Shown: positions 7,272 to 16,106, numbered from the stretch's first letter. The stretch is 64,000 bases of DNA from Acidobacteriota bacterium (GCA_029263415.1 JAJCXN010000055.1:62001-126000); one strand, 5' to 3'. Numbers and translations: made by a program. The notes: generated from the letters alone by a model not told the origin.

Positions 7272-9089
7272 TTACAGCAGGTCCGCGACCCACTCCTCGA
7301 CGTTTGCCTCCAGTACCGGTAGCGGTACCGAACCGCCGAGCAGCACCACGTCGTGGAACTCTCGCAGGTCGAACTTGGCTGGGCCTAGGCGATCGAGCGC
7401 CATCGCTCGCAGTTCGCGGATCTTGATCTCGCCCATCTTGTAGGCCAGGGCTTGGCCTGGCCACGAGATGTAGCGATCGGTCTCAGTCTTGATCTCGTGT
7501 AGCGGCAGGGCCGTGTTGCCGGCGAGGTAGTCCAACGATTGCTGGCGCGTCCAGCCCTTCGCGTGCATCCCCGTATCGACAACCAGGCGGCAGGCACGCC
7601 ACATCTCGTAGGTCATGCGCCCAAAGCGCGAATAGGGATCGGTGTAGATGCCCATCTCTTCGCCAAGCAGTTCGGAGTAGAGCCCCCAGCCTTCGCCGAA
7701 GGCCGAGATGTATTGGTACCGGCGGAAGTTGGGTTGCGCCTCCATTTCCTTTGCCAGAGAGCTTTGTAGATGATGGCCGGGCACCGCTTCATGCAAGGTG
7801 AGAGCCGGGATGTTGTAGAGCGGGCGTGATTTGAGGTCATAGAGATTGACCCAGTAGTAGCCCGGTTGGGTGCTGCCTTCAGGCGGTCCAACGTAGCGAC
7901 CGGTGGTGTACTTGGGCGCGATGTGATCGGGGACTGGTTCAACACCATAGGGCATTCGCGGCAAGGTCTTGAAGAATTTAGGCAACTGCGCATCGATGGT
8001 CTTGGACAGAACCTTGGCGTAGTTCAGCAGCTCCTCGCCGGTCTTCGGGTAGAAGCGCTCATCGGTCCTTAGGAACTGCAGGAAGTCGTCGAACGAACCT
8101 TCAAAGCCGGTCGACAAGATTAGCTCTTCCATGTCTTTGCGAATTCGGGCGACTTCTGCCAGGCCGATCTCGTGGACCTCGTCGGGAGTGATATCCAAAG
8201 TGGTGAAGTACCGCACCCGTTGGGCGTAGTACTCAGGTCCATTGGGCAAGTCGTAAGCGGCGATGTTGTCGGTGCCGCCCGGGATGTACTCGCCCTCCAT
8301 GAACTCGGAGAAGCGGCGGTAGCCAGGCACGATGTGTTGCTCAATGGCGGCCTTGCCGGCGTTGCTCAGACGTTCGCGATCAGCGGTTGGCACCGCGGCT
8401 GGGTAGTTGGCAAAGGGTTCCCAGAACACACTGTCGGTGGCGTTGTCGACGACGTGAGCGTCGTAGGTCGAGTTGTAGCCGTTGAGCACCACCTTGGGCA
8501 GCACCATGCCGCCCTCCATGCCGACCCGCATGTTGGCAATCTGCTGGTCGACCAGTGTCGACCAGGCCTCTAGGCGTTTGATGTAGTTGTCATAGTCCTG
8601 AGCGCTGTTCAACGGCACGTTGCGCGGCAAGCGCGAGAATCCGATATGAAAGCCCGAGTCGGCGTTGAGCGGAATCTGCCAGGTGCCAAACTCGAAACCC
8701 GCGATGTTGTCTTCCAGCTGTCGTTCGAAGATGGCGGCACTGGTACGTTCTTCACGGGTCAATGCTGCGCGGTCGATCTGGCCCAGCTGATCGAGGAACG
8801 CCTGGTGCTGCTTGCTGCGACGTTCGAGATCGTGGAATGCGACCGAGGTGAGTTTGTCGTTGGCTCGGTAGTCACCGACGTTGGTGGCGAAGGTGGGACT
8901 CTCCTCGAGCGAGTACTCCCAGGCGCTATCGAACAGTGCCTGCAGGTTGCGACCCGCTTCACTTGTTCCGCCCGCCTCCGACGATGGGGGTGAGGCGCAA
9001 CCGAGGGAGAGCAGGACAAGCACGGCACAGAACACTGAGAGCGCGGTTCTGGCTTGGACAAGCGATGGGGAAGGATGAGTCGATGACAT
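7272..9089 (-). CDS. DUF885 family metallohydrolase, predicted lipoprotein
   Basis: The ATG at 9089 (605 residues) is preferred over upstream open frame because GAGG lies 11 bases before it and the protein then starts with a lipoprotein-like signal (LLSLGC, Cys near residue 29). The C-terminal half carries the DUF885 signature HEAVPGHHLQ, a zinc-type HExxxGH motif, and FGEGWGLYSE with the downstream Glu. Members are large gluzincin-like hydrolases, probably peptidases, held at the membrane or surface. It is transcribed away from the M20 peptidase gene at 9250, so the two probably share a divergent promoter region of 160 bases. Confidence 0.88.
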   Translation of the reverse strand: MSSTHPSPSLVQARTALSVFCAVLVLLSLGCASPPSSEAGGTSEAGRNLQALFDSAWEYSLEESPTFATNVGDYRANDKLTSVAFHDLERRSKQHQAFLDQLGQIDRAALTREERTSAAIFERQLEDNIAGFEFGTWQIPLNADSGFHIGFSRLPRNVPLNSAQDYDNYIKRLEAWSTLVDQQIANMRVGMEGGMVLPKVVLNGYNSTYDAHVVDNATDSVFWEPFANYPAAVPTADRERLSNAGKAAIEQHIVPGYRRFSEFMEGEYIPGGTDNIAAYDLPNGPEYYAQRVRYFTTLDITPDEVHEIGLAEVARIRKDMEELILSTGFEGSFDDFLQFLRTDERFYPKTGEELLNYAKVLSKTIDAQLPKFFKTLPRMPYGVEPVPDHIAPKYTTGRYVGPPEGSTQPGYYWVNLYDLKSRPLYNIPALTLHEAVPGHHLQSSLAKEMEAQPNFRRYQYISAFGEGWGLYSELLGEEMGIYTDPYSRFGRMTYEMWRACRLVVDTGMHAKGWTRQQSLDYLAGNTALPLHEIKTETDRYISWPGQALAYKMGEIKIRELRAMALDRLGPAKFDLREFHDVVLLGGSVPLPVLEANVEEWVADLL

Positions 9090-9237
9090 GGCTTTTGGAT
9101 CCTCAAAGGTGAGTGGCAACCGAAGGGCGGATGCTCGATTGTACGGTGGACAGTGCCCCGTCCAGCTCAGAACGTTTGGGCTCCATCGCGGGGTGAGACA
9201 TTTGGGTTCGGCGCTGGAGGAGAACTCCGCTGGGCCG

Positions 9238-9243
9238 TACAAT
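9238..9243 (+). promoter_or_regulatory. Putative -10 box TACAAT of a leaderless promoter
   Basis: TACAAT ends exactly 6 bases before the ATG at 9250, which puts the expected transcription start on or next to the start codon. No ribosome-binding site is present upstream of this ATG and no clear -35 is visible. The same arrangement recurs at 19934-19939. Confidence 0.4.
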
Positions 9244-9249
9244 CAGTGT

Positions 9250-10899
9250 ATGAACAGCATCCTAAGTCCAAATCGTCTGGTTCGCCGTGTCCGCATACTG
9301 TGTGCCGCCGTCACTCTGGCCGGTGGGATGACTCTGGCCGGTGGAATGTCGGTTCAAGCCGGAGCGCAACCTGCTGAATCGGACGCCGTGGCCAAGATCC
9401 GGGCACACCGCCAGGCGAATGAAACCAAGATCCTGCGTGACCTGGTCGATCTAGTTTCGATCCCGAACTTCGCTGAAGACGGGCCCAATATCCGTCGCAA
9501 CGCGGAGGTGCTGATGGCTCAGCTACAAAGCCGCGGAGCAGAGGCGACCTTGTTGGAGTACCCGGGCTCTCCCCCGGCCGTCCTAGGCACCTTGCCCGCG
9601 ACCCACGACCCGGCGTCGAAAAAGACGGTGGTTCTCTATGCTCACTATGACGGTCAACCGGTGTCTGCTGACCTCTGGGCATCCGCACCTTACGTTGCCG
9701 AGATCAGAACGGGTCCTTCAGCTGGTGCTGAAGTCGTCGACTTGAACACCCTTGGAGCTGATCAATCGATCGATCCTGAGTGGCGTTTGTATGGCCGCAG
9801 CGCGAGCGATGACAAAGCGCCGATTGTCGCCATGTTCGCTGCCATTGATGCGCTCACAGCCGCCGGGATCGACCGCTCGGTCAACCTTAAGTTCTTTTTT
9901 GAGGGCGAAGAGGAACGCGGATCTCCGCATTTGGGCGACATGCTGGAAGCCCACAAAGGACGTCTCGACGCGGATCTGTGGCTCTTCTGCGACGGTCCTG
10001 TGCACCAGTCGCGGCGCCAGCAGGTGGTGTTCGGAGTGCGCGGGGTGATGGGCGTGGGGGTCACGCTGTACGGTCCCAATCGACCGCTCCATTCAGGGCA
10101 CTATGGCAACTGGGCACCGAATCCGGCAGCGCGACTGGCCGAGCTGATCGCCTCCATGCGCGACGGTGAGGGCCGGATTCTGATTGACGGTTTCTACGAT
10201 CAGGTTCGTCCTCTGGGCGCCGCCGATCGTGCTGCAATCGAGCAGGCACCACCGATCGACGAGGAGCTACGTCGCGACTTGGATATTGCGCGGTCAGAGA
10301 ACAACAACGCACCTCTGCTTGAGCGCATCTTGTTACCGGCTCTTAATGTACAAGGGTTGTCGGCAGGCATGGTCGGCGAGCGCGCGCAGAATGCGGTGCC
10401 GTCGGTTGCGCATGCAGCTCTAGGCTTCCGCTTGGTTCCGGATCTTTTGCCTGAGGACGTGCGCCGTCTGGTGAAAGCACATCTTGTGACCCTGGGGTTC
10501 GAGATCGTGCACGAGGCGCCGACCGTGGAGCAGTTGCGCACGCACCCTAAGCTGGTCCGTCTCGACTGGGAGGGTGGCTATCGCGCGACCCGAACCGCGC
10601 TCGACGGGCCGATCTCCGAAGCTTTGCTGACCGTGGTCGACGCGGTGGTCGCCGCACAGAGCACGCTAGCTGGTGCAGGGCCGACCGCTGCGTTGCGACT
10701 TCCGCTGCTCGGCGGTAGCCTGCCCCTCTATCTGTTTGAAGAGATCCTGGGAACACCATTGGTGGTCTTGCCGATGGTCAACCACGACAATAACCAGCAC
10801 GCTCCCAATGAGAACCTGCGCATTCAGAATCTCTGGGATGGCATCGAACTGTACGGCGCGACCATCGCGGAACTAGGAAAGGTATGGGTGAACCCATGA
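9250..10899 (+). CDS. M20 family exopeptidase/dipeptidase, exported
   Basis: A 549-residue zinc peptidase. The start at 9250 gives a signal-like N-terminus (hydrophobic segment ending near VQAGAQP); upstream open frame reads antisense to the neighbouring gene's start. Metal and catalytic residues: YAHYDGQPV (His and Asp), RSASDDKAP (bridging Asp), FEGEEERGS (catalytic Glu and ligand Glu), CDGP and a C-terminal NHDNNQHAPNEN (last His). The domain order is that of M20 dipeptidases with an inserted dimerisation domain. The following propeller gene starts 16 bases before its stop, so the two form an operon. An 18-base duplication lengthens the signal peptide. Confidence 0.9.
   Translation: MNSILSPNRLVRRVRILCAAVTLAGGMTLAGGMSVQAGAQPAESDAVAKIRAHRQANETKILRDLVDLVSIPNFAEDGPNIRRNAEVLMAQLQSRGAEATLLEYPGSPPAVLGTLPATHDPASKKTVVLYAHYDGQPVSADLWASAPYVAEIRTGPSAGAEVVDLNTLGADQSIDPEWRLYGRSASDDKAPIVAMFAAIDALTAAGIDRSVNLKFFFEGEEERGSPHLGDMLEAHKGRLDADLWLFCDGPVHQSRRQQVVFGVRGVMGVGVTLYGPNRPLHSGHYGNWAPNPAARLAELIASMRDGEGRILIDGFYDQVRPLGAADRAAIEQAPPIDEELRRDLDIARSENNNAPLLERILLPALNVQGLSAGMVGERAQNAVPSVAHAALGFRLVPDLLPEDVRRLVKAHLVTLGFEIVHEAPTVEQLRTHPKLVRLDWEGGYRATRTALDGPISEALLTVVDAVVAAQSTLAGAGPTAALRLPLLGGSLPLYLFEEILGTPLVVLPMVNHDNNQHAPNENLRIQNLWDGIELYGATIAELGKVWVNP
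9313..9348. repeat. 18-bp tandem duplication inside a signal peptide
   Basis: actctggccggtgggatg (9313-9330) is followed directly by a copy with one change (9331-9348), giving TLAGGMTLAGGM in the hydrophobic part of the M20 signal peptide. Confidence 0.9.
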
Positions 10900-12329
10900 T
10901 TCAGCAAACGACGAGGCAGCAGGCCTCGATCTCGAGGCGACTGGTTAGAGCCTTCGCCCTCGCAACTACTTTCGTGTTGATTGCCGGTGCGACCAGCGCG
11001 ACTAGCCCGATCAGCGCGTCGAGCAACGACACCTGGCCCCAGTTTCGTGGCACTCAAGCATCGGGCCTAGCCGCCGACCAGGAGCCGCCCACCAGCTGGA
11101 ATGTCGAGACCGGCGACAACGTCGCTTGGAAGATTGCAATCCCGGGGCTGTCGCACTCAAGCCCGATCGTCTGGTCGCACGGTGATCGCACCACGGTGTA
11201 TGTCACTAGCGCCGTCAGCAAGCAGGCCGACGCCAGCTTCAAGCACGGTCTCTACGGCGAAGGTACGGCCTCCGATGATCGATCCCAGCATCGGTTTGTC
11301 TTGGTGGCGGTAGACGCTCAGAGCGGCGAGGTTCAGTGGGAGACGACGCTGCATCGAGGCGTGCCGTTGGAGAAGCGCCACATCAAGGCCACCTATGCCA
11401 ATCAAACCCCGGCAACCAATGGCGAGGTGATCGTGGCGTTCTTTGGCTCTGAGGGGCTGTATGGCGTGGACATGGAAGGCAGGATCTTGTGGAAGGCAGA
11501 AGTAGGTCATCTGGACGTGGGTGCCTACGATGCTCCCACCTACGAGTGGGGGTCCGCGTCGTCCCCAATCATCTACAAGGATCTCGCGATCGTGCAGTGC
11601 GACACCCAAGGCGAAGACTTCGTGCTTGCGGTGGACTTAAAGACCGGTAAGCAACGCTGGCGCACGGCCCGGGATGAGCAACCCTCGTGGGGTACACCTA
11701 CCGCTTTCCCAGCGACCGCAGACCATCCAGCGGTGCTGGTCGCTAATGGCTCGAACTTCATTGTTGGCTACGATCCGGAAACGGGGCTCGAGAGGTGGCG
11801 GCTGGGCGGTAGTTCCAATATCACCACGCCGACGCCGATCGCTGCAGGCGACGACTTGATGGTGATCGCGAGTGGGCGCCGACCGAACAAACCAATCTAT
11901 GTGGTGAAGCGCGGCGCTAAGGGCGATCTGACTCTCCCTGAGGGCAAGACGTCGAGCGAAAGTGTGGTTTGGTCATCCACCGGCAAGGGGCCTTACATGC
12001 CGACTCCGGTTGTGGTCGGCGAGCGCCTGTTTGTGTTACAGAATCAAGGCATTCTCGACGCGTACACCCTCTCGGCTGGTGAGGAGGTCTATCGGCAGCG
12101 GCTACGTCACCAAGGTGGCGGATTCTCTGGCTCGCCTGTGGTAGCGGGCGAGATGATGTATTTGCCCGGCGAGGATGGCGACGTCTTTGTTGTGCAGACC
12201 GCTGGTGAGTATCGCGAGATCGCGGTCAACGCGATTGGCGAGCGGCTGATGAGCACACCAGCGATTGCCAATGACACGCTGTTCGTTAAAGGCGAGCGGC
12301 ACTTGTTTGCGTTTCGTAAGAGCGAGTAG
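10884..12329 (+). CDS. Exported PQQ-type beta-propeller protein
   Basis: A 481-residue protein with a signal segment (about residues 20-45) followed by WPQFRGTQASG, the usual opening of exported PQQ_2/BamB-like propellers in which each blade carries a GxxxWxx-type strand (for example TGDNVAWKI, DAQSGEVQW, MEGRILWKA, TGKQRWRT, TGLERWRL). These propellers usually act as scaffolds or quinoprotein-like enzymes; the metal ligands of true PQQ dehydrogenases are not obvious, so a structural role is more likely. AGGAAAGG lies just before the ATG at 10884. The gene overlaps the end of the M20 peptidase by 16 bases. Confidence 0.85.
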   Translation: MGEPMIQQTTRQQASISRRLVRAFALATTFVLIAGATSATSPISASSNDTWPQFRGTQASGLAADQEPPTSWNVETGDNVAWKIAIPGLSHSSPIVWSHGDRTTVYVTSAVSKQADASFKHGLYGEGTASDDRSQHRFVLVAVDAQSGEVQWETTLHRGVPLEKRHIKATYANQTPATNGEVIVAFFGSEGLYGVDMEGRILWKAEVGHLDVGAYDAPTYEWGSASSPIIYKDLAIVQCDTQGEDFVLAVDLKTGKQRWRTARDEQPSWGTPTAFPATADHPAVLVANGSNFIVGYDPETGLERWRLGGSSNITTPTPIAAGDDLMVIASGRRPNKPIYVVKRGAKGDLTLPEGKTSSESVVWSSTGKGPYMPTPVVVGERLFVLQNQGILDAYTLSAGEEVYRQRLRHQGGGFSGSPVVAGEMMYLPGEDGDVFVVQTAGEYREIAVNAIGERLMSTPAIANDTLFVKGERHLFAFRKSE

Positions 12330-12336
12330 CGTTGTT

Positions 12337-12368
12337 CTGTGATCTTTGAGCTCTGTGATCTTTGAGCT
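12337..12368. repeat. 16-bp perfect tandem duplication at a gene end
   Basis: ctgtgatctttgagct occurs at 12337-12352 and again at 12353-12368. The second copy runs into the stop codon of the minus-strand gene (12367-12369). Confidence 0.9.
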
Positions 12369-13467
12369 AACGCAACAAGAATCCGTGCTTGAGATCGTCT
12401 AAGGGGTCGATCACGAACTCGTTGATGCCGGTGATCCAGGCGCGGCCTTCGACACGAGGGACGATCGCTTGAAGCTCGGTAGGGCCTGATCCGACGGTAG
12501 CGATGGCAGCAGCCCGGACGCTGAAGGTAGTTCCTAGGATGCTCTCGATCAACAACGCCGGCTGATCGTTGCCGATCGCAGCCCTGCCGGCCCTGACCTC
12601 GATTGCGGCACGTCCACTGACGCCGGTTCCGGTCGGGGAACGATCGACCTCGCCTTCTGCGAACACACAAACATTGCGTGAGTGGTTAGCGGGATCTTGA
12701 GCATGGCCAACGAAGATGGCACCGTATAAGAAGTCGAGATCTGAGCCGCCTGATGGTGAATCGGGATGACGGATGGGGTGCTGGTCGCTCACCGCGGCCT
12801 TAATGCGTTTGCCCATATCGACGATCGCAGGCTGATGCTTTGGCCCCAACTCGAGTCCAACGTCGCTTGCCTCGACATAGGCATAATACGCGCCTCCAAA
12901 CGCCAGGTCGTAGCGCAGGGGAGCAGCCATGCCCGGGACTGAAACTTCAGCATCGGCATCGAGCACGAAGGAAGGTACGTTGAGAAACGAAACCGAGAGG
13001 ATTGCGTTGGTCTGTTGATCCCGGTGTGCCTGGGCAAGGACCCGCCCAGCGGGTGTGTCGATCCGCACCACGTCAGGCTCGGCGGTGCTGAACAAGTCGT
13101 AGGTCAAACCGACTTTGACCAGGCCGATAATGCCGTGTCCGCACATGGTGCTGAAGCCTTCGTTGTGCAAGAACAAGACCCCAACGTCACCATCGTCGCT
13201 GGTTGGCTTGGTCAGCCAACAGCCGTACATATCTGCATGGCCGCGTGGTTCGAGCATCAGTTGCTGCCGGAGTTGATCTGCATGCTGCATGGCCCAAGCG
13301 CGCTTTTCGAGCATGGTGGTGCCGATGGGTTCGGTGAAGCCGCTCGCGCGATCGCCCTCCACAAGCACACGCAATGGTTCGCCCTCGGTGTGTGCATCGA
13401 TCGCGAGCACGCTACTTTTGAAGCGTCTGGGGAAGCGCGCGGCGGCGCAGCCGAGGGTCAGAGTCAT
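12367..13467 (-). CDS. Proline racemase family, trans-3-hydroxy-L-proline dehydratase type
   Basis: A 366-residue proline racemase-fold protein. The first catalytic site is MCGHG with Cys109; the second is DRSPTGTG with Thr279 where racemases and 4-hydroxyproline epimerases have Cys. The Cys/Thr pair is the known signature of trans-3-hydroxy-L-proline dehydratase, which removes water to give pyrroline-2-carboxylate, so dehydration rather than racemisation is expected. Substrate-contact regions such as HTEGEP near residue 26 and the HNEGF strand before the Cys are present. It follows the BolA gene by 6 bases and is probably co-transcribed with it. pruA at 44657 acts in related proline breakdown. 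Confidence 0.85.
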   Translation of the reverse strand: MTLTLGCAAARFPRRFKSSVLAIDAHTEGEPLRVLVEGDRASGFTEPIGTTMLEKRAWAMQHADQLRQQLMLEPRGHADMYGCWLTKPTSDDGDVGVLFLHNEGFSTMCGHGIIGLVKVGLTYDLFSTAEPDVVRIDTPAGRVLAQAHRDQQTNAILSVSFLNVPSFVLDADAEVSVPGMAAPLRYDLAFGGAYYAYVEASDVGLELGPKHQPAIVDMGKRIKAAVSDQHPIRHPDSPSGGSDLDFLYGAIFVGHAQDPANHSRNVCVFAEGEVDRSPTGTGVSGRAAIEVRAGRAAIGNDQPALLIESILGTTFSVRAAAIATVGSGPTELQAIVPRVEGRAWITGINEFVIDPLDDLKHGFLLR

Positions 13468-13473
13468 GGGTGA

Positions 13474-13860
13474 TCAGCCTGCCTTGCTGCCGCCGCGACA
13501 CTTGGGTGACAAGCTCGGCCGGTGAGCGTTGCGGTCCCATTCTGCTGGGGTCCAAGCGTCGATGGCCAGAGCGTGGACACCGCCGCGCAGTTCTTGACCG
13601 AGCAAGGAGTGAATCCGTCGGTGGCGAGCGAGGCGGCCGACTTCCTCGAACTCAGCCGTGACCACCAGGATGCGAAAGTGCGTCTCTGAGTCCTTGGGCA
13701 CGCTGTGTTGGTGGCTTTCGTTGATGACGTCGAGTACGTCGTAGTTGACGCCATTCTGGAGCTTGTCCCAGATCTGTTCTTCGATCATTTGCTTGGTTTC
13801 TGAGGTGGAGCGGTTGAGGATGTTCGGAATGGTGGCGCTTTGCCGAGCGTAGAACGGCAC
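13474..13860 (-). CDS. bolA: BolA family protein
   Basis: A BolA-type protein of 128 residues from a GTG start at 13860 (AGGA 5 bases upstream), or 104 from the in-frame ATG at 13788, which has no ribosome-binding site. The core matches the family: VINESHQHSVPKDSETHFRILVV, where the His pair and the HF segment line the glutaredoxin/Fe-S interface, then RLARHRRIHSLLGQEL and GVHALAIDAWTPAEW. BolA proteins work with monothiol glutaredoxins in iron-sulfur handling and stress response. It is the first gene of a two-gene unit with the hydroxyproline dehydratase-like enzyme; no glutaredoxin gene is nearby. Confidence 0.9.
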   Translation of the reverse strand: MPFYARQSATIPNILNRSTSETKQMIEEQIWDKLQNGVNYDVLDVINESHQHSVPKDSETHFRILVVTAEFEEVGRLARHRRIHSLLGQELRGGVHALAIDAWTPAEWDRNAHRPSLSPKCRGGSKAG

Positions 13861-14000
13861 ATGGGTCCTGTGTCAGCGACGCAATCATGTCCGATATCGT
13901 GGCTGCAAAGCAGTTACATGCTGTGTGAAGCCTCCCGTGGAAGTCGATAGATGCATGGGATCCCCACCCCCGAGATCGCGAGAAACTAGGAGACTTGAGA

Positions 14001-14714
14001 ATGTCTGAGCAGAAGAAGTCACCGTGGATGTGGATTGGTTGCGGCTGCGGCTTGCTGGTGCTGATCATTGGTGTGGCAGTAGGTGGAGCGGGTTTCGTCG
14101 CGGTCAAGAAGGCCAGAGAGTTTGGTGAGTCGATGACCGATCCGGTGAAGCGCGAGGAGAAAGTGCTCGAAGTCCTTGGTGGTGAGTCGCTGCCTCCCGG
14201 CATGCATGCGATGCTCGGTTTCTCCATTCCATGGGTCCTCGATGTCGCGTTGCTCTCCGATCTGCCATCAGATGGCGGCGAAGAGCCCCAGAGTTTTGGC
14301 GAAGCAGGAATGATCTACGTGCAGATTCGTGGTGGCCTAGGCAACAATGTCGATGAGCTGCGCGACTACTTTGAAGGTCGTACTGACGATGTCAGCGTGT
14401 TGCGCGACAACGACATCAACATTCGCGTGAAGGAAGTCTTAGAGCGCGGATCGATTGAGCGCGATGATCTCGACTTGCTGTGGGTCTCGCAGCGCGGCGA
14501 CGTGAGTGCAATCGGCAATGGATCGGGCGACACGGTCACCGCCATGATGCTGCTCGATTGCCCGCAAGACAAGAAGATGCGGTTGGCCATCTGGTTCGAG
14601 AATGACGATCAGAGCGACGTGGCGAGTGGCGATCGGAACTTCGCCGGTACACCCGCTGACCCCGCAGAGATCGCTGAGTTCTCTAGTTACCTGCGTCCAT
14701 GCCCGGCCAACTAA
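14001..14714 (+). CDS. Single-pass membrane protein of unknown function
   Basis: A 237-residue protein preceded by AGGAG 9 bases before the ATG at 14001. A short cytoplasmic N-terminus (SEQKKSPW) leads into one hydrophobic helix (about residues 9-35, WIGCGCGLLVLIIGVAVGG) and then a soluble, acidic exported domain with alternating helices and strands. No catalytic motif is recognisable. The segment DLDLLWVSQRGDVSA and the C-terminal ISEF-like helix have the look of small PspC- or DUF4190-adjacent lipid-facing proteins, but I cannot name a family. The AIM24 gene begins 9 bases after the stop, so the two are likely one transcript. Confidence 0.55.
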   Translation: MSEQKKSPWMWIGCGCGLLVLIIGVAVGGAGFVAVKKAREFGESMTDPVKREEKVLEVLGGESLPPGMHAMLGFSIPWVLDVALLSDLPSDGGEEPQSFGEAGMIYVQIRGGLGNNVDELRDYFEGRTDDVSVLRDNDINIRVKEVLERGSIERDDLDLLWVSQRGDVSAIGNGSGDTVTAMMLLDCPQDKKMRLAIWFENDDQSDVASGDRNFAGTPADPAEIAEFSSYLRPCPAN

Positions 14715-14723
14715 GGAGCTTTG

Positions 14724-15434
14724 ATGTCCCGCTATTCCATTGAAGAATTTCTCGCGAAGACCGCTCAAAGAGATCACGGCCAGGGCTTCTTTGAACTCGA
14801 GGGTGAACGCACACTTGAGGTGAACCTGCTGCCGCGTGGTGAGGTGTGGTCAAAGATGGGGAGCATGGTGGCGTACCACGGAGCCATCAAGTTCGATCGC
14901 GAGAAGGTGCTCGAACACGGAGTGGGCCGGATGCTCAAGCGGTCCTTCACCGGAGAAGGCACGCGACTGATGAAGGCCGCCGGCATCGGCAAGCTCTACC
15001 TGGCCGACGCCGGCAAGAAGATCACCATTCTCGAACTGACCGACGACACCATCTTCGTCAACGGCAACGACTTGCTGGCGTTTCAGTCGACGGTCGAGTG
15101 GGACATCAAGATGATGCGCAAGGTGTCAGCCATGCTCGCCGGGGGACTCTTCAATGTGCGGCTGTCCGGTTCTGGCTTGATCGCAATCACCAGCCACTAC
15201 GACCCGCTAACCCTCAGGGTGTCTCCGGAGCGGCCAGTGATTACCGATCCCAACGCTACCGTTGCTTGGTCGGGCGACCTCGAGCCGAACTTTCGTACGG
15301 ATGTCTCCTTGCGCACTTTCTTCGGTCGCGGCAGTGGAGAGTCGATTCAGATGGAGTTCACCGGTGACGGATTCGTTGTGGTGCAACCGTATGAAGAGAA
15401 TGCCATGCAGGCTCAAGGCCGACCAGGACGATAA
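14724..15434 (+). CDS. AIM24 family protein
   Basis: A 236-residue protein; AAGGAG precedes the ATG at 14724. It matches the AIM24 fold: an N-terminal segment LEVNLLPRGEVWSKMGSMVA, the central tandem beta-strands GKKITILELTDDTIFVNGNDLLAF, and the C-terminal repeat ending MEFTGDGFVVVQPYE. Bacterial AIM24 proteins are cytosolic beta-barrel trimers related to the TRAP-like and tubby-like folds; the yeast namesake supports mitochondrial inner-membrane organisation, but the bacterial role is unknown. It sits between two membrane-protein genes, which agrees with a membrane-associated function. Confidence 0.88.
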   Translation: MSRYSIEEFLAKTAQRDHGQGFFELEGERTLEVNLLPRGEVWSKMGSMVAYHGAIKFDREKVLEHGVGRMLKRSFTGEGTRLMKAAGIGKLYLADAGKKITILELTDDTIFVNGNDLLAFQSTVEWDIKMMRKVSAMLAGGLFNVRLSGSGLIAITSHYDPLTLRVSPERPVITDPNATVAWSGDLEPNFRTDVSLRTFFGRGSGESIQMEFTGDGFVVVQPYEENAMQAQGRPGR

Positions 15435-15460
15435 CAGTTGACCCGTTCTCGGTCCCGTTG

Positions 15461-15500
15461 CCGTTAGTGACATCATAGACGTCTTCAGTCCCACTAACGG
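15461..15500. other. 9-bp inverted repeat in the AIM24-YIP1 gap
   Basis: CCGTTAGTG (15461-15469) and CACTAACGG (15492-15500) form a perfect 9-bp stem around a 22-base loop that itself contains the palindrome AGACGTCT. It could end the AIM24 transcript or lie in the YIP1 leader. Confidence 0.4.
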
Positions 15501-15563
15501 TTTGTGCGGTCGCGGCTCCTAGCTTGAGTCTTCGCGGGCGTCCAACGAAAGGAAGCACCCTCA

Positions 15564-16106
15564 ATGAGCCTTGTGCAAAAGATGATCTCGGCCGCGGCAC
15601 TCGACGTCAACCTCTACGAGTCGGTAGAGGCCGACCAGAATGCGACGACTCAGGCAATGACGGTGGTGATCATCAGTTCTTTGGCCGCTGGGATTGGCGC
15701 AATCCGTTCCGGGCTGCTCGGGGTCGTGGTGGCCGTAGTCGGGGCCTTGATCGGCTGGGTGATCTGGTCGTTCCTGTGCTATTTCATTGGCACCAAGATC
15801 TTGCCCGAAGAAACGACCGATGCCGATCTTGGGCAACTGCTTCGCACCACCGGCTTCGCGCAGGCGCCAGGCGTCTTAAGGATCTTCGGGATCATCCCCT
15901 TCATTGGAGTCCTGATCAGCCTGCTGTCAGCGATTTGGATGTTAGTGGCGACCGTTATCGCGGTGCGCCAGGCGTTGGACTACAAGAGCACGCTGCGCGC
16001 GGTTGGGGTCTGCCTGATCGGCTTCGTGGTGTACATGGTATTCGCCGTAGTGCTGGGTCTGGTGATGGCAGTGGGAGCCGGCGCAGTGAGCGCTGTGACG
16101 GGCTGA
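15564..16106 (+). CDS. YIP1 family membrane protein
   Basis: A 180-residue integral membrane protein with AGGAAG 8 bases before the ATG. About five hydrophobic helices are seen: residues 32-60 (two short spans), 63-80, 110-135 and 143-175. The pattern of a soluble 25-residue N-terminus followed by helices with FIGTKILPE and LLRTTGFAQAPGVLRI is that of the bacterial YIP1 domain, whose LxxTGFAxxP motif is well kept. The eukaryotic members act in vesicle traffic; bacterial members have no proven function. It follows AIM24 after 129 bases that contain an inverted repeat. Confidence 0.85.
   Translation: MSLVQKMISAAALDVNLYESVEADQNATTQAMTVVIISSLAAGIGAIRSGLLGVVVAVVGALIGWVIWSFLCYFIGTKILPEETTDADLGQLLRTTGFAQAPGVLRIFGIIPFIGVLISLLSAIWMLVATVIAVRQALDYKSTLRAVGVCLIGFVVYMVFAVVLGLVMAVGAGAVSAVTG

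Noticed and set aside
14721-14723. TTG start of the AIM24 gene one codon earlier
   Set aside because: The ATG at 14724 has the better ribosome-binding-site spacing and the extra residue adds nothing.
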